From NCBI RefSeq assembly GCF_004770265.1, contig NZ_RQGQ01000004.1, positions 558,001 to 622,000 of the forward strand: 64,000 nt of DNA. Direction: 5' to 3'. The stretch comes from Leptospira congkakensis (lineage in GTDB: Bacteria > Spirochaetota > Leptospiria > Leptospirales > Leptospiraceae). A program made the position numbers and the translations under genes. This document shows, piece after piece, positions 1 through 9,796 of the stretch. How positions within the stretch are numbered: position 1 is the stretch's first letter; each line of letters begins with the position of its first letter. The notes beneath the pieces are model-generated. The model worked only from the letters and a program-made list of their open reading frames with translations. It had not been told where the DNA came from and searched no databases.

Positions 1-29
1 TATTCGTCGGTGGAAATCAAAATCCTTCC

Positions 30-1316
30 TTGAAAAAAAAGGGAAAGTTCCGTATTTTGTTCCTTATGTCCAATTCTGTGACCCATCCGGATTATTTTAA
101 AGCAAAGGATTTATTTGCTTCCGAGCTCAAAAACGCCAATTATCAATTTGTTCAGGAAAAGGAAGAGACGATATTTCGATTTCGCACAGAAAACGCTGGC
201 AAAGATCGGATCCTGGACTGTTTGGGAATTGTTCGGAATTATATCGAAAACTTTCGGATCTATAATTTTGAAGAAGGGTACATCAGCATCCAAAGTTTAA
301 ACGAAAATCTATTTGAACCACAAAAAAATCTCTCTGGTAAATTTCGGATTCGTTTTTCATTCAAATCGGATTTAAAAGTGGAATGTTCCAAACACGGAGA
401 TTTTTCCACTAAGGAAATCCAAACCACGTTAAGCCTCTTCCAATTTTTAAAGTCGGAAGGGCAAACAGCAAAGGACCCAAGGATCCTCCTCCACCAACTC
501 GGAGCCGAAGTTTATGATCCGCATTTGGAAAAAGCAAAAGGGAATGATTTAGGTTTTGATTCTGTTTTTGGTTACGAGGGAGTGAAAGCTCAGATCTTAG
601 AAAGTTTGGTTTTTCCCATTTTAAAACCAGAACCCTTTTACGAGATCACGAAACTCACACGAAAAAAACCAAGTCCGAACCTCCCCCGCGCTGTCCTCTT
701 TGAAGGGGAACCTGGAGTGGGAAAAACCAGTATGGCAAAAATTGTTGCCCATCTTTGTGGGGTTCCCATGGTTTATGTGCCCATCGAATCCATCTTAAGT
801 AAGTATTACGGCGAATCCTCTCAAAACTTAGCCATGGTTTTTGATGCCGCAGCCCTATTTCCTAAGTGTATGCTTTTTTTGGATGAAATCGATTCCCTTG
901 CCACATCCCGAGAAGATGGGCTTTTTGAAGCCACTAGAAACCTACTCAGTGTTCTTTTACGGAAACTGGATGGATTTGCCGAACGCAGCGGAACCATTAC
1001 CATTGGCGCCACCAACCGAAAAACTGATTTAGATTCGGCTCTTTTGTCTCGGTTTGATCGAAAGATCTACTTTCCTCTCCCAAATAAGGAGGAACGAGCC
1101 AAAATTTTAGATGGTTATGCCAAACAATTAGATCCAAACGAACGCCTAAAGCTGGCGGATGCTTTGGAAGGTGCTTCCGGTCGAAATCTTAAGGATTATT
1201 GTGACTATGTGGAACGCCGTTGGATCACCCAAAACTGGGAAAAAGAGGACTTTTTGTCCGCTCCCGACATTTCGTTTTATTTGGAATCTTTACCAGATTT
1301 TGGATGGAAACGCTAA
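30..1316 (+). CDS. AAA-family ATPase with unrecognised N-terminal domain
   Basis: The C-terminal half is a classical AAA module: Walker A GEPGVGKTS at about residues 225-233, Walker B MLFLDEID about 50 residues on, and a second region of homology GATNRKTDLDSALLSRFDR containing the arginine finger. This is the AAA subtype of FtsH, Cdc48 and proteasomal ATPases, usually hexameric remodellers or unfoldases. There is no protease motif. Residues 1-165 match nothing I recognise and may choose substrate. The start is uncertain: TTG at 30 or ATG at 66. The frame is open to the left edge, so the true start could lie outside the window. The substrate is unknown. Confidence 0.85.
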   Translation: MKKKGKFRILFLMSNSVTHPDYFKAKDLFASELKNANYQFVQEKEETIFRFRTENAGKDRILDCLGIVRNYIENFRIYNFEEGYISIQSLNENLFEPQKNLSGKFRIRFSFKSDLKVECSKHGDFSTKEIQTTLSLFQFLKSEGQTAKDPRILLHQLGAEVYDPHLEKAKGNDLGFDSVFGYEGVKAQILESLVFPILKPEPFYEITKLTRKKPSPNLPRAVLFEGEPGVGKTSMAKIVAHLCGVPMVYVPIESILSKYYGESSQNLAMVFDAAALFPKCMLFLDEIDSLATSREDGLFEATRNLLSVLLRKLDGFAERSGTITIGATNRKTDLDSALLSRFDRKIYFPLPNKEERAKILDGYAKQLDPNERLKLADALEGASGRNLKDYCDYVERRWITQNWEKEDFLSAPDISFYLESLPDFGWKR

Positions 1317-1334
1317 AAAGTAATCGATTCGGCT

Positions 1335-1361
1335 TCAATCTTCTAGGAGATTTACCGATAA
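1335..1361 (+). promoter_or_regulatory. sigma-28 (FliA)-like promoter
   Basis: TCAATCTT at 1335-1342 and ACCGATAA at 1354-1361 are exactly 11 bp apart. The enterobacterial FliA consensus is TAAAGTTT-N11-GCCGATAA; the -10 matches 7 of 8 and the -35 matches 5 of 8. It lies 76 bp upstream of a gene for a secreted protein, which would place that gene in the flagellar regulon. This is inferred from sequence only. Confidence 0.6.
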
Positions 1362-1381
1362 TTTTTACAGGATAGTTGTTT

Positions 1382-1396
1382 ACGACCATTGGTCGT
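1382..1396 (+). promoter_or_regulatory. Perfect inverted repeat in the 5' leader
   Basis: ACGACC-ATT-GGTCGT has 6-bp arms and a 3-base centre. It lies downstream of the predicted transcription start and about 40 bp before the start codon at 1438. It could fold as a small leader hairpin that stabilises an abundant mRNA, or be a repressor site. The sequence does not decide between these. Confidence 0.4.
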
Positions 1397-1425
1397 TCTT
1401 TGGTATCCTCAAATTAACCTTTTAG

Positions 1426-2268
<843 letters not shown>

Positions 2269-2271
<3 letters not shown>

Positions 2272-2287
2272 GAACAACAGGTTCTTA
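2269..2287 (+). other. Hairpin spanning a stop codon and the next gene's leader
   Basis: TAAGAAC-AACAG-GTTCTTA forms a 7-bp stem with a 5-base loop. It begins on the TAA stop of the upstream secreted protein and ends one base before the TTG start of the next gene. No T-run follows, so it is not a classical terminator. It could lower translation or readthrough into the downstream genes. Confidence 0.5.
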
Positions 2288-2288
2288 A

Positions 2289-2759
2289 TTGAATCTCGTT
2301 AAACAATGTCCGAATTGTTCCACGATGTTACGGTTCCCTGCCACACAGGGAACCATTTTGGTTCAATGTCCCGTTTGTTCTCATCGTTTTACCTTTGTAC
2401 CAGATCAGGAAAATTCGGAAGATTTTCATAGATCGGAACAAGTTCCCTCTTTTCAATTCCAACCATCCTTTCAAAGTTACAAAGAATTATTCCTCGATTT
2501 GCTCTATGCTCCCATTGATTATCTAAAATCAAAACAAGGGCCCAAAAGAAGAGAAATCCGTTTAATACCGATCTTACTTTTTACAATCCTCATGTTGTAT
2601 TTTTGGAAATGGTCCTCTTTTCCAAATACCCCAAAACCAGACGCGAGTGTTGAAGAAAAACTTCCAAACCCCATGATAGAAGAACCAAATCAAGAGTTGG
2701 TTCCACCCGACTCTACAGAAGATTTACAACCAGAAACAAAACCTGGGTATGAGATCTAA
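2289..2759 (+). CDS. Zinc-ribbon (MJ0042-type) membrane protein, function unknown
   Basis: 156 residues. The N-terminus carries two CxxC pairs, CPNC and CPVC about 20 residues apart, typical of the MJ0042 zinc-ribbon domain found at the head of many bacterial membrane proteins. After a linker there is one transmembrane segment (IPILLFTILMLYFWKW, about residues 93-108) and a Pro/Glu-rich tail. The predicted topology is cytoplasmic zinc ribbon, membrane, short periplasmic tail. The TTG start is required because the first internal Met lies beyond the first CxxC. rsmE follows after 3 bp, so they are probably cotranscribed. No specific function can be given. Confidence 0.75.
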   Translation: MNLVKQCPNCSTMLRFPATQGTILVQCPVCSHRFTFVPDQENSEDFHRSEQVPSFQFQPSFQSYKELFLDLLYAPIDYLKSKQGPKRREIRLIPILLFTILMLYFWKWSSFPNTPKPDASVEEKLPNPMIEEPNQELVPPDSTEDLQPETKPGYEI

Positions 2760-2762
2760 ACA

Positions 2763-3485
2763 TTGAATTGGATTCTTGTTTATGAAACCGAACTTAAAAA
2801 TAAGCAAATAGTCCACCTAACAGGAGAAAGATTCCTCCATATCCGCACCATCTTGAAGAAAACTCCAGAGGATAACGTTCAAGTAGTGATTCCAGGTTCC
2901 GGTAATTTTTTATTTAAAATCCAATCCATTTCAGATTCTTTTGTTAGTTTAGAAAAACTAGAAACACTACAGGATGAATTTCAGTCTTTAGGAATCCATA
3001 CCTTCTTTTCGCTTCCAAGACCTCAAACAGGAAAAAAACTTTTGCACTTAAGTGGAGCATACGGAGTGGACTCCGTATATTTTTATGCTACAGAATCTAA
3101 GAACAAAGAATATTGGACTTCCCCCGTTTATACAAAAGAAACAGTTTCTTATTTAGAAACAGGGCTTAGCCAAACAGGCAATTCTCGATTACCCAATTTG
3201 AACTTGGCCAAATCCTTGGCCTGGAAACCATTTTTAAAATCGTGGAAGGGAGAAGTTTTGGTGTTGGACCGCGAGGGAGACGAGTTCCTTAATGATTGTT
3301 TAGAATCAAAGGAATCCATTCAAAATTTTCTTTTTGTATTTGGGCCAGAGTCTGGATGGAAGCCGGATGATATTATGTTTTTTAAAGAATGTGGATTTAA
3401 GCTGATAAGTCTTGGGAAAATCAATCTCAGAACAGAATTTGCTTATTCTGCTCTTTTATACCAATTATTTTCGATTAAAAACTAA
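2763..3485 (+). CDS. rsmE: 16S rRNA (uracil1498-N3)-methyltransferase RsmE
   Basis: 240 residues, the usual length of RsmE, a SPOUT-class SAM-dependent enzyme that methylates N3 of U1498 in 16S rRNA. The family signature is at the C-terminus: FVFGPESGW, the counterpart of IGPEGG, and later ISLGKINLRTEFA, the counterpart of LGxRILRTETA. Together these form the trefoil-knot SAM site. The N-terminal part resembles the PUA-like RNA-binding domain. It uses a TTG start and is the last gene of its short operon. Its 3' end overlaps the convergent outer-membrane gene by 11 bp. Confidence 0.88.
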   Translation: MNWILVYETELKNKQIVHLTGERFLHIRTILKKTPEDNVQVVIPGSGNFLFKIQSISDSFVSLEKLETLQDEFQSLGIHTFFSLPRPQTGKKLLHLSGAYGVDSVYFYATESKNKEYWTSPVYTKETVSYLETGLSQTGNSRLPNLNLAKSLAWKPFLKSWKGEVLVLDREGDEFLNDCLESKESIQNFLFVFGPESGWKPDDIMFFKECGFKLISLGKINLRTEFAYSALLYQLFSIKN

Positions 3486-5070
3486 TTCCACCCGAAACCA
3501 AAAATCGAATTTCATCAATACTGACAAAAGACTTTTCGCTACTATCCAAATAATACTTTCGATAGTTTTGTAACCGCAAAACAATTGGACCAAAGGATTT
3601 GGAAATTTCTGCTGCTGCTTGAGTGTTATTGTCTAACTCAAAAGCCTTTCCTTGTGTTTCATATCCTTTTTTTGTATAATAAAAAGACATTAAAAAAGAG
3701 GAACCTAAAGGAATGTAAGCAGCAGCAAACACTCGTTTGTTTCCTTTTAATCCATAATCTTCTACAGCAAATTCAAAACCTAAATGATAAAAATTAATAT
3801 AAATCGTATGATAGTAACCAGTGACTTTGGCATTGGACTGATTTTCTAAATAATCGTATTTAGGACGAAGAGGTGCAGAAACTGGGAATTTTTGAAACCT
3901 TTCCACTTCATAAAAACTATCAAAATACATAGGAGCGTAGTTTGCAGTCATCTGACGAAACTCAGGTTTTAGAATGACATTTAAATCCTTCGTTCCTAAA
4001 CGAAAGATACTTCCATAATGTGTTCCTTGCGCGCCGTCGAGTCCCTTGATTTTATTAAAGTCCAAATAAGGAGTGAATTCGACAAAAGGTAAATTGAGAA
4101 GTCGATATTCGATATCCATCCCTTCTACAGAAGCACGAGTCACCTGAGTTGTTTTTGGATTGTCTAAATTCTTTTCTGTGACAGGAGAACCATTGGTATT
4201 ATAAGACATTTGTACGGGAGCGGCTCTATCCCAGGCTCTAGTATATCCAATCGTCAAACGGTTGTACCATGGATCATTGTCCACAAGTTCCATCCGTGAA
4301 TCTTTATTAATAGGTCGAATTTCTTTTTTTTTAGTTTCTTCTGCTTGTTTGTTTTTTGATTCTTCCGATCCGGCTTCTTCTTCTACACTTAATCGTCCCG
4401 ATTCATCAAGGACATTCCCTCGTAAATTCATAAGGTAAACTAAATCGGAGGACTTATCAAATAGAGAAAATAACGATTTTCCAATGGCAAGTGGTTTGAT
4501 ATAAACCCGAGCGGCATTCACTTCAAAATTAACGACGGAATTCGCAAAGTATTGAACTCCGACATAATCTGTATTTAAATCGGCCATGACACCTGGATTA
4601 TAGGAATCAAATCTAGAGGAACTTTGGTATTTGTTCACAATGGTTCCATGTCCAACATATCCATCCACCATCTTACCTGTATAAGCTGAATAAGTCACCT
4701 TACCCGGAACTTGTTGGTTGTAGGTTCCATAAGAAATATAATTCAAAACACGCGAATAATCATTTTTACTATTATAGTCCATCTCTCTGATTTTACCGGC
4801 TTTGCTATCCAATTGGAGAGGATCTTTATCGACAGCGAGAGCATTGATAGGAAGAGAAAAGGAATAACCGAAATTACTTCCGTGATTATAGGTAAAATTG
4901 GGAGAGATATATCCGTAATAATCTTTTTGAAAACTGGATCCACCAGCATCAAATTGTAAAGCGGAAGCCCGTCTAGATTCCGTTCCTGTGGGAACCCAAA
5001 CCTGTGCTTCCAAAGTGAATACCAATGGGAGAAGTAGCAAAATTAAGCTTTGGGTCAGAAGAAACTTCAT
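3475..5070 (-). CDS. Outer-membrane beta-barrel protein, function unknown
   Basis: The chosen ATG at 5070 gives 531 residues opening with a clear signal peptide (MKFLLTQSLILLLLPLVFTLEAQ). A longer frame starting at 5151 would bury that signal. The mature protein has many alternating aromatic/polar strands and ends in phenylalanine (VSGGISF), the usual signature for insertion of beta-barrels into the outer membrane. An acidic/lysine-rich stretch (SEESKNKQAEETKKKE) near the middle is probably a surface or periplasmic loop. I do not recognise the family; a porin or transport role is possible. It is divergent from metY. Confidence 0.7.
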   Translation of the reverse strand: MKFLLTQSLILLLLPLVFTLEAQVWVPTGTESRRASALQFDAGGSSFQKDYYGYISPNFTYNHGSNFGYSFSLPINALAVDKDPLQLDSKAGKIREMDYNSKNDYSRVLNYISYGTYNQQVPGKVTYSAYTGKMVDGYVGHGTIVNKYQSSSRFDSYNPGVMADLNTDYVGVQYFANSVVNFEVNAARVYIKPLAIGKSLFSLFDKSSDLVYLMNLRGNVLDESGRLSVEEEAGSEESKNKQAEETKKKEIRPINKDSRMELVDNDPWYNRLTIGYTRAWDRAAPVQMSYNTNGSPVTEKNLDNPKTTQVTRASVEGMDIEYRLLNLPFVEFTPYLDFNKIKGLDGAQGTHYGSIFRLGTKDLNVILKPEFRQMTANYAPMYFDSFYEVERFQKFPVSAPLRPKYDYLENQSNAKVTGYYHTIYINFYHLGFEFAVEDYGLKGNKRVFAAAYIPLGSSFLMSFYYTKKGYETQGKAFELDNNTQAAAEISKSFGPIVLRLQNYRKYYLDSSEKSFVSIDEIRFLVSGGISF

Positions 5071-5175
5071 AACAATACGATGATTATCGTAAGGTTTTGG
5101 TCTGAAAATAAGAAATAATCTATTTAGAACCAATCCAATAAAACGAACCAATATTCTGCTTTATTAGATTTTTTC

Positions 5176-5204
5176 TTGACAAATAAGCAAGATAAGATGA
5201 GGAT
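5176..5204 (+). promoter_or_regulatory. Possible sigma-70 promoter of the met operon
   Basis: A perfect -35 TTGACA lies at 5176-5181. With a 17-bp spacer, the -10 would be GAGGAT at 5199-5204, which is weak. The leader to the metY ATG would be about 16-20 bases and carries the Shine-Dalgarno GGGGGA. I found no room for a SAM riboswitch in such a short leader. Confidence 0.4.
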
Positions 5205-5226
5205 GACAAGACCATCGGGGGAATCT

Positions 5227-6531
5227 ATGCCACGTAATTTTAAACCAGAAACTATCGCACTCCACGGAGGACAAGAACCGGATCCGACAACTACGTCGCG
5301 TGCTGTGCCATTGTACCAAACCACATCTTATGTATTCAAAGATACTGACCATGCTGCTCGCCTTTTTGGCCTTCAAGAATTTGGAAATATCTATACAAGG
5401 CTAATGAACCCAACAACGGATGTTTTAGAGAAACGTGTGGCGGCATTAGAAGGTGGAGTCGCAGCTCTTGCAACAGCATCAGGCCAAAGTGCCGAGCTCT
5501 TAGCCCTTTTAAATATCGTAGAAACTGGACAAGAAATTGTGGCTTCCTCATCACTTTATGGTGGGACTTACAACCTTCTCCACTATACATTCCCGAAACT
5601 CGGAATTAAAGTTCACTTTGTAGACCAATCAGATCCTGAAAATTTTCGCAAAGCTTCTAATGATAAAACAAGAGCGTTTTATGCAGAGACTTTAGGAAAT
5701 CCTAAACTAGACACTCTCGACATCGCTGCGGTAAGTAAAGTTGCTAAAGAAGTCGGTGTTCCACTAGTCATTGATAATACAATGCCATCTCCTTATTTAG
5801 TGAATCCATTGAAACATGGTGCAGACATTGTGGTTCACTCTCTCACTAAATTTTTAGGCGGCCACGGAACTTCCATCGGTGGAATCATCGTTGATGGTGG
5901 TAGTTTCAATTGGGGGAACGGAAAGTTTAAAAATTTTACAGAACCAGATCCATCTTATCATGGTTTGAAATTCTGGGAAGTTTTTGGAAAATTTGAACCT
6001 TTCGGTGGAGTGAATATTGCTTTTATTCTCAAAGCTCGTGTGCAAGGTCTAAGAGATCTTGGTCCTGCGATTTCTCCATTCAATGCATGGCAAATCATCC
6101 AAGGTGTGGAAACACTTCCACTTCGTATGGAACGCCATTCTACTAATGCCTTAAAAGTGGCAGAGTTTTTACAAAAACATCCTAAGATTGAATGGGTCAA
6201 CTACCCAGGCCTTCCTACAGACAAAAACTATGCGACTGCCAAAAAATACCATGAACGTGGGCTCTTCGGTGCTATCGTTGGTTTTGAAATCAAAGGTGGA
6301 GTGGAAAAAGCAAAAAAATTCATCGATGGACTTGAGCTTTTTAGTCTTCTTGCTAACATCGGTGATGCGAAATCTCTTGCCATCCACCCAGCTTCGACAA
6401 CCCACCAACAGCTGACCGCAGCGGAGCAAGTTTCTGCAGGAGTGACTCCAGGATTTGTTCGTTTGAGTGTAGGACTTGAAAACATCGATGACATTCTGGT
6501 AGACTTGGAAGAGGCATTAAAAAATATCTGA
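5227..6531 (+). CDS. metY: O-acetylhomoserine sulfhydrylase (MetY)
   Basis: 434 residues from ATG 5227, which sits 5 bases after GGGGGA. A PLP enzyme of the Cys/Met-metabolism family that makes homocysteine from O-acetylhomoserine and sulfide. Visible family motifs are the start [20 protein letters not shown], the [21 protein letters not shown] segment, the Asp of [10 protein letters not shown], and the PLP lysine in [11 protein letters not shown]. The length matches the long O-acetylhomoserine type rather than cystathionine gamma-synthase at about 380. The next gene, metX, makes its substrate, and metX starts 8 bp after the metY stop. Confidence 0.95.
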   Translation: MPRNFKPETIALHGGQEPDPTTTSRAVPLYQTTSYVFKDTDHAARLFGLQEFGNIYTRLMNPTTDVLEKRVAALEGGVAALATASGQSAELLALLNIVETGQEIVASSSLYGGTYNLLHYTFPKLGIKVHFVDQSDPENFRKASNDKTRAFYAETLGNPKLDTLDIAAVSKVAKEVGVPLVIDNTMPSPYLVNPLKHGADIVVHSLTKFLGGHGTSIGGIIVDGGSFNWGNGKFKNFTEPDPSYHGLKFWEVFGKFEPFGGVNIAFILKARVQGLRDLGPAISPFNAWQIIQGVETLPLRMERHSTNALKVAEFLQKHPKIEWVNYPGLPTDKNYATAKKYHERGLFGAIVGFEIKGGVEKAKKFIDGLELFSLLANIGDAKSLAIHPASTTHQQLTAAEQVSAGVTPGFVRLSVGLENIDDILVDLEEALKNI

Positions 6532-6539
6532 TTAAGACT

Positions 6540-7676
6540 ATGCCTACCTCCGAACAGAACGAGTTTTCCCACGGATCCGTAGGCGTCGTATATACTCAGA
6601 GCATTCAATTTGACTCTTTGACCTTAGAGGGGGGTGAGACTATCACTCCTCTCGAAATTGCCTACGAAACTTACGGCAAATTAAACGATAAAAAAGACAA
6701 TGCTATCTTAGTTTGCCATGCACTTTCCGGAGATGCACATGCTGCCGGTTTTCATGAAGGGGACAAACGCCCCGGTTATTGGGACTATTATATTGGTCCA
6801 GGAAAAGCCTTTGATACCAATCGCTATTTTATCATTTCCTCCAATGTGATCGGAGGATGCAAGGGATCTAGCGGACCTCTGACTACGAATGGTAAAAATG
6901 GAAAACCATTCCAATCGACATTTCCTTTTGTCTCCATTGGAGATATGGTAAACGCACAAGAAAAACTAATCAGCCATTTTGGAATCCATAAACTATTTGC
7001 CGTTGCCGGTGGTTCGATGGGTGGAATGCAAGCCTTACAGTGGTCAGTTGCATATCCTGATCGGCTCAAAAACTGTATTGTGATGGCATCCTCATCCGAA
7101 CACTCTGCACAACAAATTGCTTTTAATGAAGTGGGAAGACAGGCAATCTTATCCGATCCCAACTGGAACCAAGGTTTATATACACAAGAAAATAGACCAT
7201 CGAAAGGTTTAGCCCTTGCCCGAATGATGGGTCATATCACTTACCTAAGTGATGAAATGATGCGTGAAAAATTTGGTCGTAAACCACCCAAAGGTAATAT
7301 CCAATCCACAGACTTTGCTGTAGGAAGTTACTTGATTTACCAAGGGGAATCCTTTGTCGATCGGTTTGATGCAAACTCATATATTTACGTAACCAAAGCA
7401 CTTGACCATTTTAGTTTAGGAACGGGAAAAGAACTTACCAAAGTATTAGCAAAAGTTAGATGCCGGTTTTTGGTAGTTGCTTATACATCGGATTGGCTCT
7501 ATCCACCCTACCAATCAGAGGAAATTGTAAAATCATTGGAAGTCAATGCAGTTCCAGTTAGTTTTGTCGAACTCAATAATCCGGCAGGACATGATAGTTT
7601 TTTATTACCAAGTGAACAACAGGATTCAATCCTTAGAGATTTTTTAAGTTCTACTGACGAAGGAGTTTTCCTTTGA
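6540..7676 (+). CDS. metX: Homoserine O-acetyltransferase (MetX)
   Basis: 378 residues, alpha/beta-hydrolase fold. It acetylates homoserine from acetyl-CoA, the committing step of methionine synthesis. The nucleophile serine is in GGSMGG, the acid is the Asp in the TSDWLYPP region, and the histidine is in [10 protein letters not shown]. The early GDAHAAG and later CKGSSGP segments are typical of MetX. The enzyme has been studied in Leptospira meyeri, where it was reported not to be feedback-inhibited. It lies between metY (8 bp upstream) and metW, whose start overlaps its stop. Confidence 0.95.
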   Translation: MPTSEQNEFSHGSVGVVYTQSIQFDSLTLEGGETITPLEIAYETYGKLNDKKDNAILVCHALSGDAHAAGFHEGDKRPGYWDYYIGPGKAFDTNRYFIISSNVIGGCKGSSGPLTTNGKNGKPFQSTFPFVSIGDMVNAQEKLISHFGIHKLFAVAGGSMGGMQALQWSVAYPDRLKNCIVMASSSEHSAQQIAFNEVGRQAILSDPNWNQGLYTQENRPSKGLALARMMGHITYLSDEMMREKFGRKPPKGNIQSTDFAVGSYLIYQGESFVDRFDANSYIYVTKALDHFSLGTGKELTKVLAKVRCRFLVVAYTSDWLYPPYQSEEIVKSLEVNAVPVSFVELNNPAGHDSFLLPSEQQDSILRDFLSSTDEGVFL

Positions 7677-8290
7677 ACATTCATACCAATGAAGCCCTAG
7701 GTTTGGATTTAAAAAACAGACCCGATATTTCATACATTGCCAATTTAGTCAAACCTGGAGAAAGAGTTTTAGATCTTGGTTGTGGGTATGGCGAACTTAT
7801 GTTGATCCTAAAAAACAAAGGGGTTCGTGTCCAAGGGATAGAAAAGGATGATAAATGTATCATCCAATGTGTTAAAAAGAGTTTATATGTTCATCATGGT
7901 GATATTGATGATGGACTCAAACACCATCTAGACCATAGCTTTGATTTTGTCATTCTGAACCAAACCATCCAACAGACATTAAACCCCGGTGAAATTATTA
8001 AAGAATGTTTGCGAATTGGGAAACAAGTGATCATTGTATTTCCTAACTTTTCTCATTGGCAAATTCGTTCTTCTATCCTTCTCAGTGGAAAAACTCCAGT
8101 CACTGACCTTATGCCTTTTCATTGGTATGATACACCAAATTTACATTATTTGTCTGGTAAAGATTTTGAGGATTTTTGTGATTTTGAGAGGATCAAAGTA
8201 TTACACCGAGCTTTTTTTAATCGGACTAGACAAATTAAATTGTTTCCCAATTTATTTGCGACACTGGCTTTATTTGTGATCAGAGCTTAA
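7673..8290 (+). CDS. metW: MetW, methyltransferase-fold partner of MetX
   Basis: 205 residues with a SAM-binding motif I ([12 protein letters not shown]) and the MetW-typical segment [22 protein letters not shown]. MetW proteins accompany MetX in many bacteria and are thought to activate or stabilise it. The TTG start overlaps the metX TGA in TTGA, so translation is coupled. The real reaction, if any, is not established from sequence. It is the last gene of the metYXW operon and is convergent with the downstream lipoprotein gene. Confidence 0.88.
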   Translation: MNIHTNEALGLDLKNRPDISYIANLVKPGERVLDLGCGYGELMLILKNKGVRVQGIEKDDKCIIQCVKKSLYVHHGDIDDGLKHHLDHSFDFVILNQTIQQTLNPGEIIKECLRIGKQVIIVFPNFSHWQIRSSILLSGKTPVTDLMPFHWYDTPNLHYLSGKDFEDFCDFERIKVLHRAFFNRTRQIKLFPNLFATLALFVIRA

Positions 8291-8362
8291 GAGAGCAAAA
8301 TAGAATCGGCCTGAATCTAGAACCGAAGAGACTCATTTAAGATCAAAAATTTCGAACGAGTA

Positions 8363-9340
8363 TTACAAATCGGAAACGCAGCGTACATAGCCAGTTGCAT
8401 CTTTAAATTCATAAGACTGGTTCCCTAGGTTAAAATTTACTGTATAGGCCTGTTCATCACCCAATGCCGGGAATGTTTGAGAACTCCAGTATCTAAAAAC
8501 TTGAGCATTGGGAAATAAAACAGGGTCAGCTGTCGCACCAGAATATTTTGTATAATCACCAACGGTAGCACATCCATCCTCACCTGTGATCTCTGCTGTA
8601 TTGGTAGCACTACAACGAATTACCGAAAACATTTCTGTATAAAGAGGAAGGCGCCAGTTCTTTCGTAAGTAAGCACTAGCAAGATTACGAGAAGAACAAG
8701 ACTGAAAGACCGGTCCTATATTGACATGCTGTGTATTGACACCGCCATTACAAGCATTGGGATTTGAGGATGAATTATATCCCTCGGCTGATGTACAAAA
8801 GTTTAAAGTTTGTGCCGTTCCCAAGGAACAATCGCCCTTTCCGACTCCAATACTTGTTCCATCAGGATTCCATGAGGATCCGTATGTGCACCGATCCCAA
8901 AGAAGAGTTTTTCCGCTCACAACCGTCCGAACAAACGGACAAGTAATTTTGGTATTGATAAATCCGTCTCCAGTCCAGGTTCCCAAGTCCCAGAGCATAC
9001 AGTGAACATCTGTAGGTTGTGTTGAAAAATCAAGTTGGATGTATTTCGGAGAGGCGAAAACAGATAATTCGAAACTGCCATTTGCAGAAACGGATGTGTA
9101 ACTTCCATCAGATGGAGAAAGAATCACGACCGGTGAATTGTTAAGACCTGTGACCATTCCGCGAATCGTAAATGGACGTGGGTGGGCCACAATCCATTCT
9201 TCGGTGACTCGAGTTTCCCAAAACGCTTGCGTGGTGGGATCTCCAGGATTATTCCATTCTAGCTTACAAGCAAGGTTTAAAAAAAAGATGAATAGAAAGA
9301 CAAAAGGATGTATGAGAAGTAATGCATTTCGGACTTTCAA
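8363..9340 (-). CDS. Lipoprotein with C-terminal DUF1566 (Lcl-type) domain
   Basis: 325 residues. The N-terminus is a lipoprotein signal peptide with lipobox LNLAC at about residues 22-26, so the protein should be lipid-anchored. Residues 60-110 look like a small beta-sandwich (FTIRGMVTGLNNSPVVIL). The C-terminal 170 residues have the DUF1566 signature NWRLPLYTE, then YWSSQTF and a final GYVRCVSD, with several cysteines likely to form disulfides. This domain is frequent in Leptospira surface lipoproteins, and its relative Lcl of Legionella binds glycans. The start is TTG; a nearby ATG is out of frame. Confidence 0.75.
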   Translation of the reverse strand: MKVRNALLLIHPFVFLFIFFLNLACKLEWNNPGDPTTQAFWETRVTEEWIVAHPRPFTIRGMVTGLNNSPVVILSPSDGSYTSVSANGSFELSVFASPKYIQLDFSTQPTDVHCMLWDLGTWTGDGFINTKITCPFVRTVVSGKTLLWDRCTYGSSWNPDGTSIGVGKGDCSLGTAQTLNFCTSAEGYNSSSNPNACNGGVNTQHVNIGPVFQSCSSRNLASAYLRKNWRLPLYTEMFSVIRCSATNTAEITGEDGCATVGDYTKYSGATADPVLFPNAQVFRYWSSQTFPALGDEQAYTVNFNLGNQSYEFKDATGYVRCVSDL

Positions 9341-9410
9341 AAACTGATCCTATTCATCCTAAATTAAATCGGAGTGAGGCAAATTCAATAAAAGTTTTTT
9401 GGAAATAAAT

Positions 9411-9625
9411 TATAGTTTTTAGGGGAAACAATAGGTTCTGGTGGACTCGGTAGGTATATTATCCCCGCCCAGATCGAACTGGGTGGGGTTATCCACCCGC
9501 CACCCAATGACGCCTGTTTAACACATCTCGCGCAAAAGAAAAGGCAAATCAAAAAAGGCTAAGTTTTATTAGCTAAAAGTTCATATTTATACAAAAGCCC
9601 GGCAATCACTCCGGGCTTTTAGCTG
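9411..9625 (+). ncRNA. Candidate structured RNA of about 200 nt with intrinsic terminator
   Basis: A possible -10 TATAGT (9411-9416), with no good -35, precedes about 200 bases that contain no ORF. The sequence holds a strong hairpin, CCCCGCCCAG (9463-9472) pairing with CTGGGTGGGG (9479-9488) around loop ATCGAA. The second arm overlaps an alternative stem, GGGTGG (9481-9486) with CCACCC (9493-9498). A smaller hairpin GGCTAA/TTAGCT lies near 9557-9572, and an intrinsic terminator ends the element. It is GC-rich in an AT-rich spacer. It lacks the core motifs of SRP RNA, RNase P RNA, tmRNA and 5S rRNA. 6S-like RNA is possible but not shown. The strand is uncertain. Confidence 0.4.
9593..9620. 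terminator. Bidirectional intrinsic terminator
   Basis: AAAAGCCCGG (9593-9602) and CCGGGCTTTT (9611-9620) are perfect complements around loop CAATCACT. Each strand ends in four T's. On the reverse strand it can end ilvA transcription, 177 bp after its stop; on the forward strand it can end the candidate ncRNA. Confidence 0.75.
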
Positions 9626-9796
9626 TACGACGATCATTCAATCATTATAGATATCGAAATGTTTCAAAAATCCTTTAGGGATTTCCTAACTATTTTGGAA
9701 AAATAATTAGGTCATACAAAAATCACTAAAACGAAATTTAGAAAAGAATTTGTTATCCATAAACAACAACTAACAGATATTATTTGATTTATATAT
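9626..9796. other. AT-rich spacer, nothing recognised
   Basis: The stretch between the terminator and the ilvA stop has very low GC content, no ORF and no clear hairpin. It is probably the 3' untranslated region of ilvA on the reverse strand. Confidence 0.5.

Noticed and set aside
5071..5226. SAM riboswitch ahead of metY
   Set aside because: No SAM-I, SAM-II or SAM-IV core, and the likely promoter leaves only a very short leader.
9455..9500. Reverse-strand T-arm-like sequence (GTTCGATC) near CCACC, suggesting a tRNA or tmRNA 3' end
   Set aside because: The stem around it closes a 6-base loop, no acceptor or anticodon arm can be formed, and spacing to any CCA-like end is wrong.
9421..9625. 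SRP RNA, RNase P RNA, tmRNA or 5S rRNA
   Set aside because: The conserved cores, such as GGAAGGAAGCAGCC of SRP RNA and GAGGAAAGTCC of RNase P RNA, are absent, and no tag-peptide frame is present.
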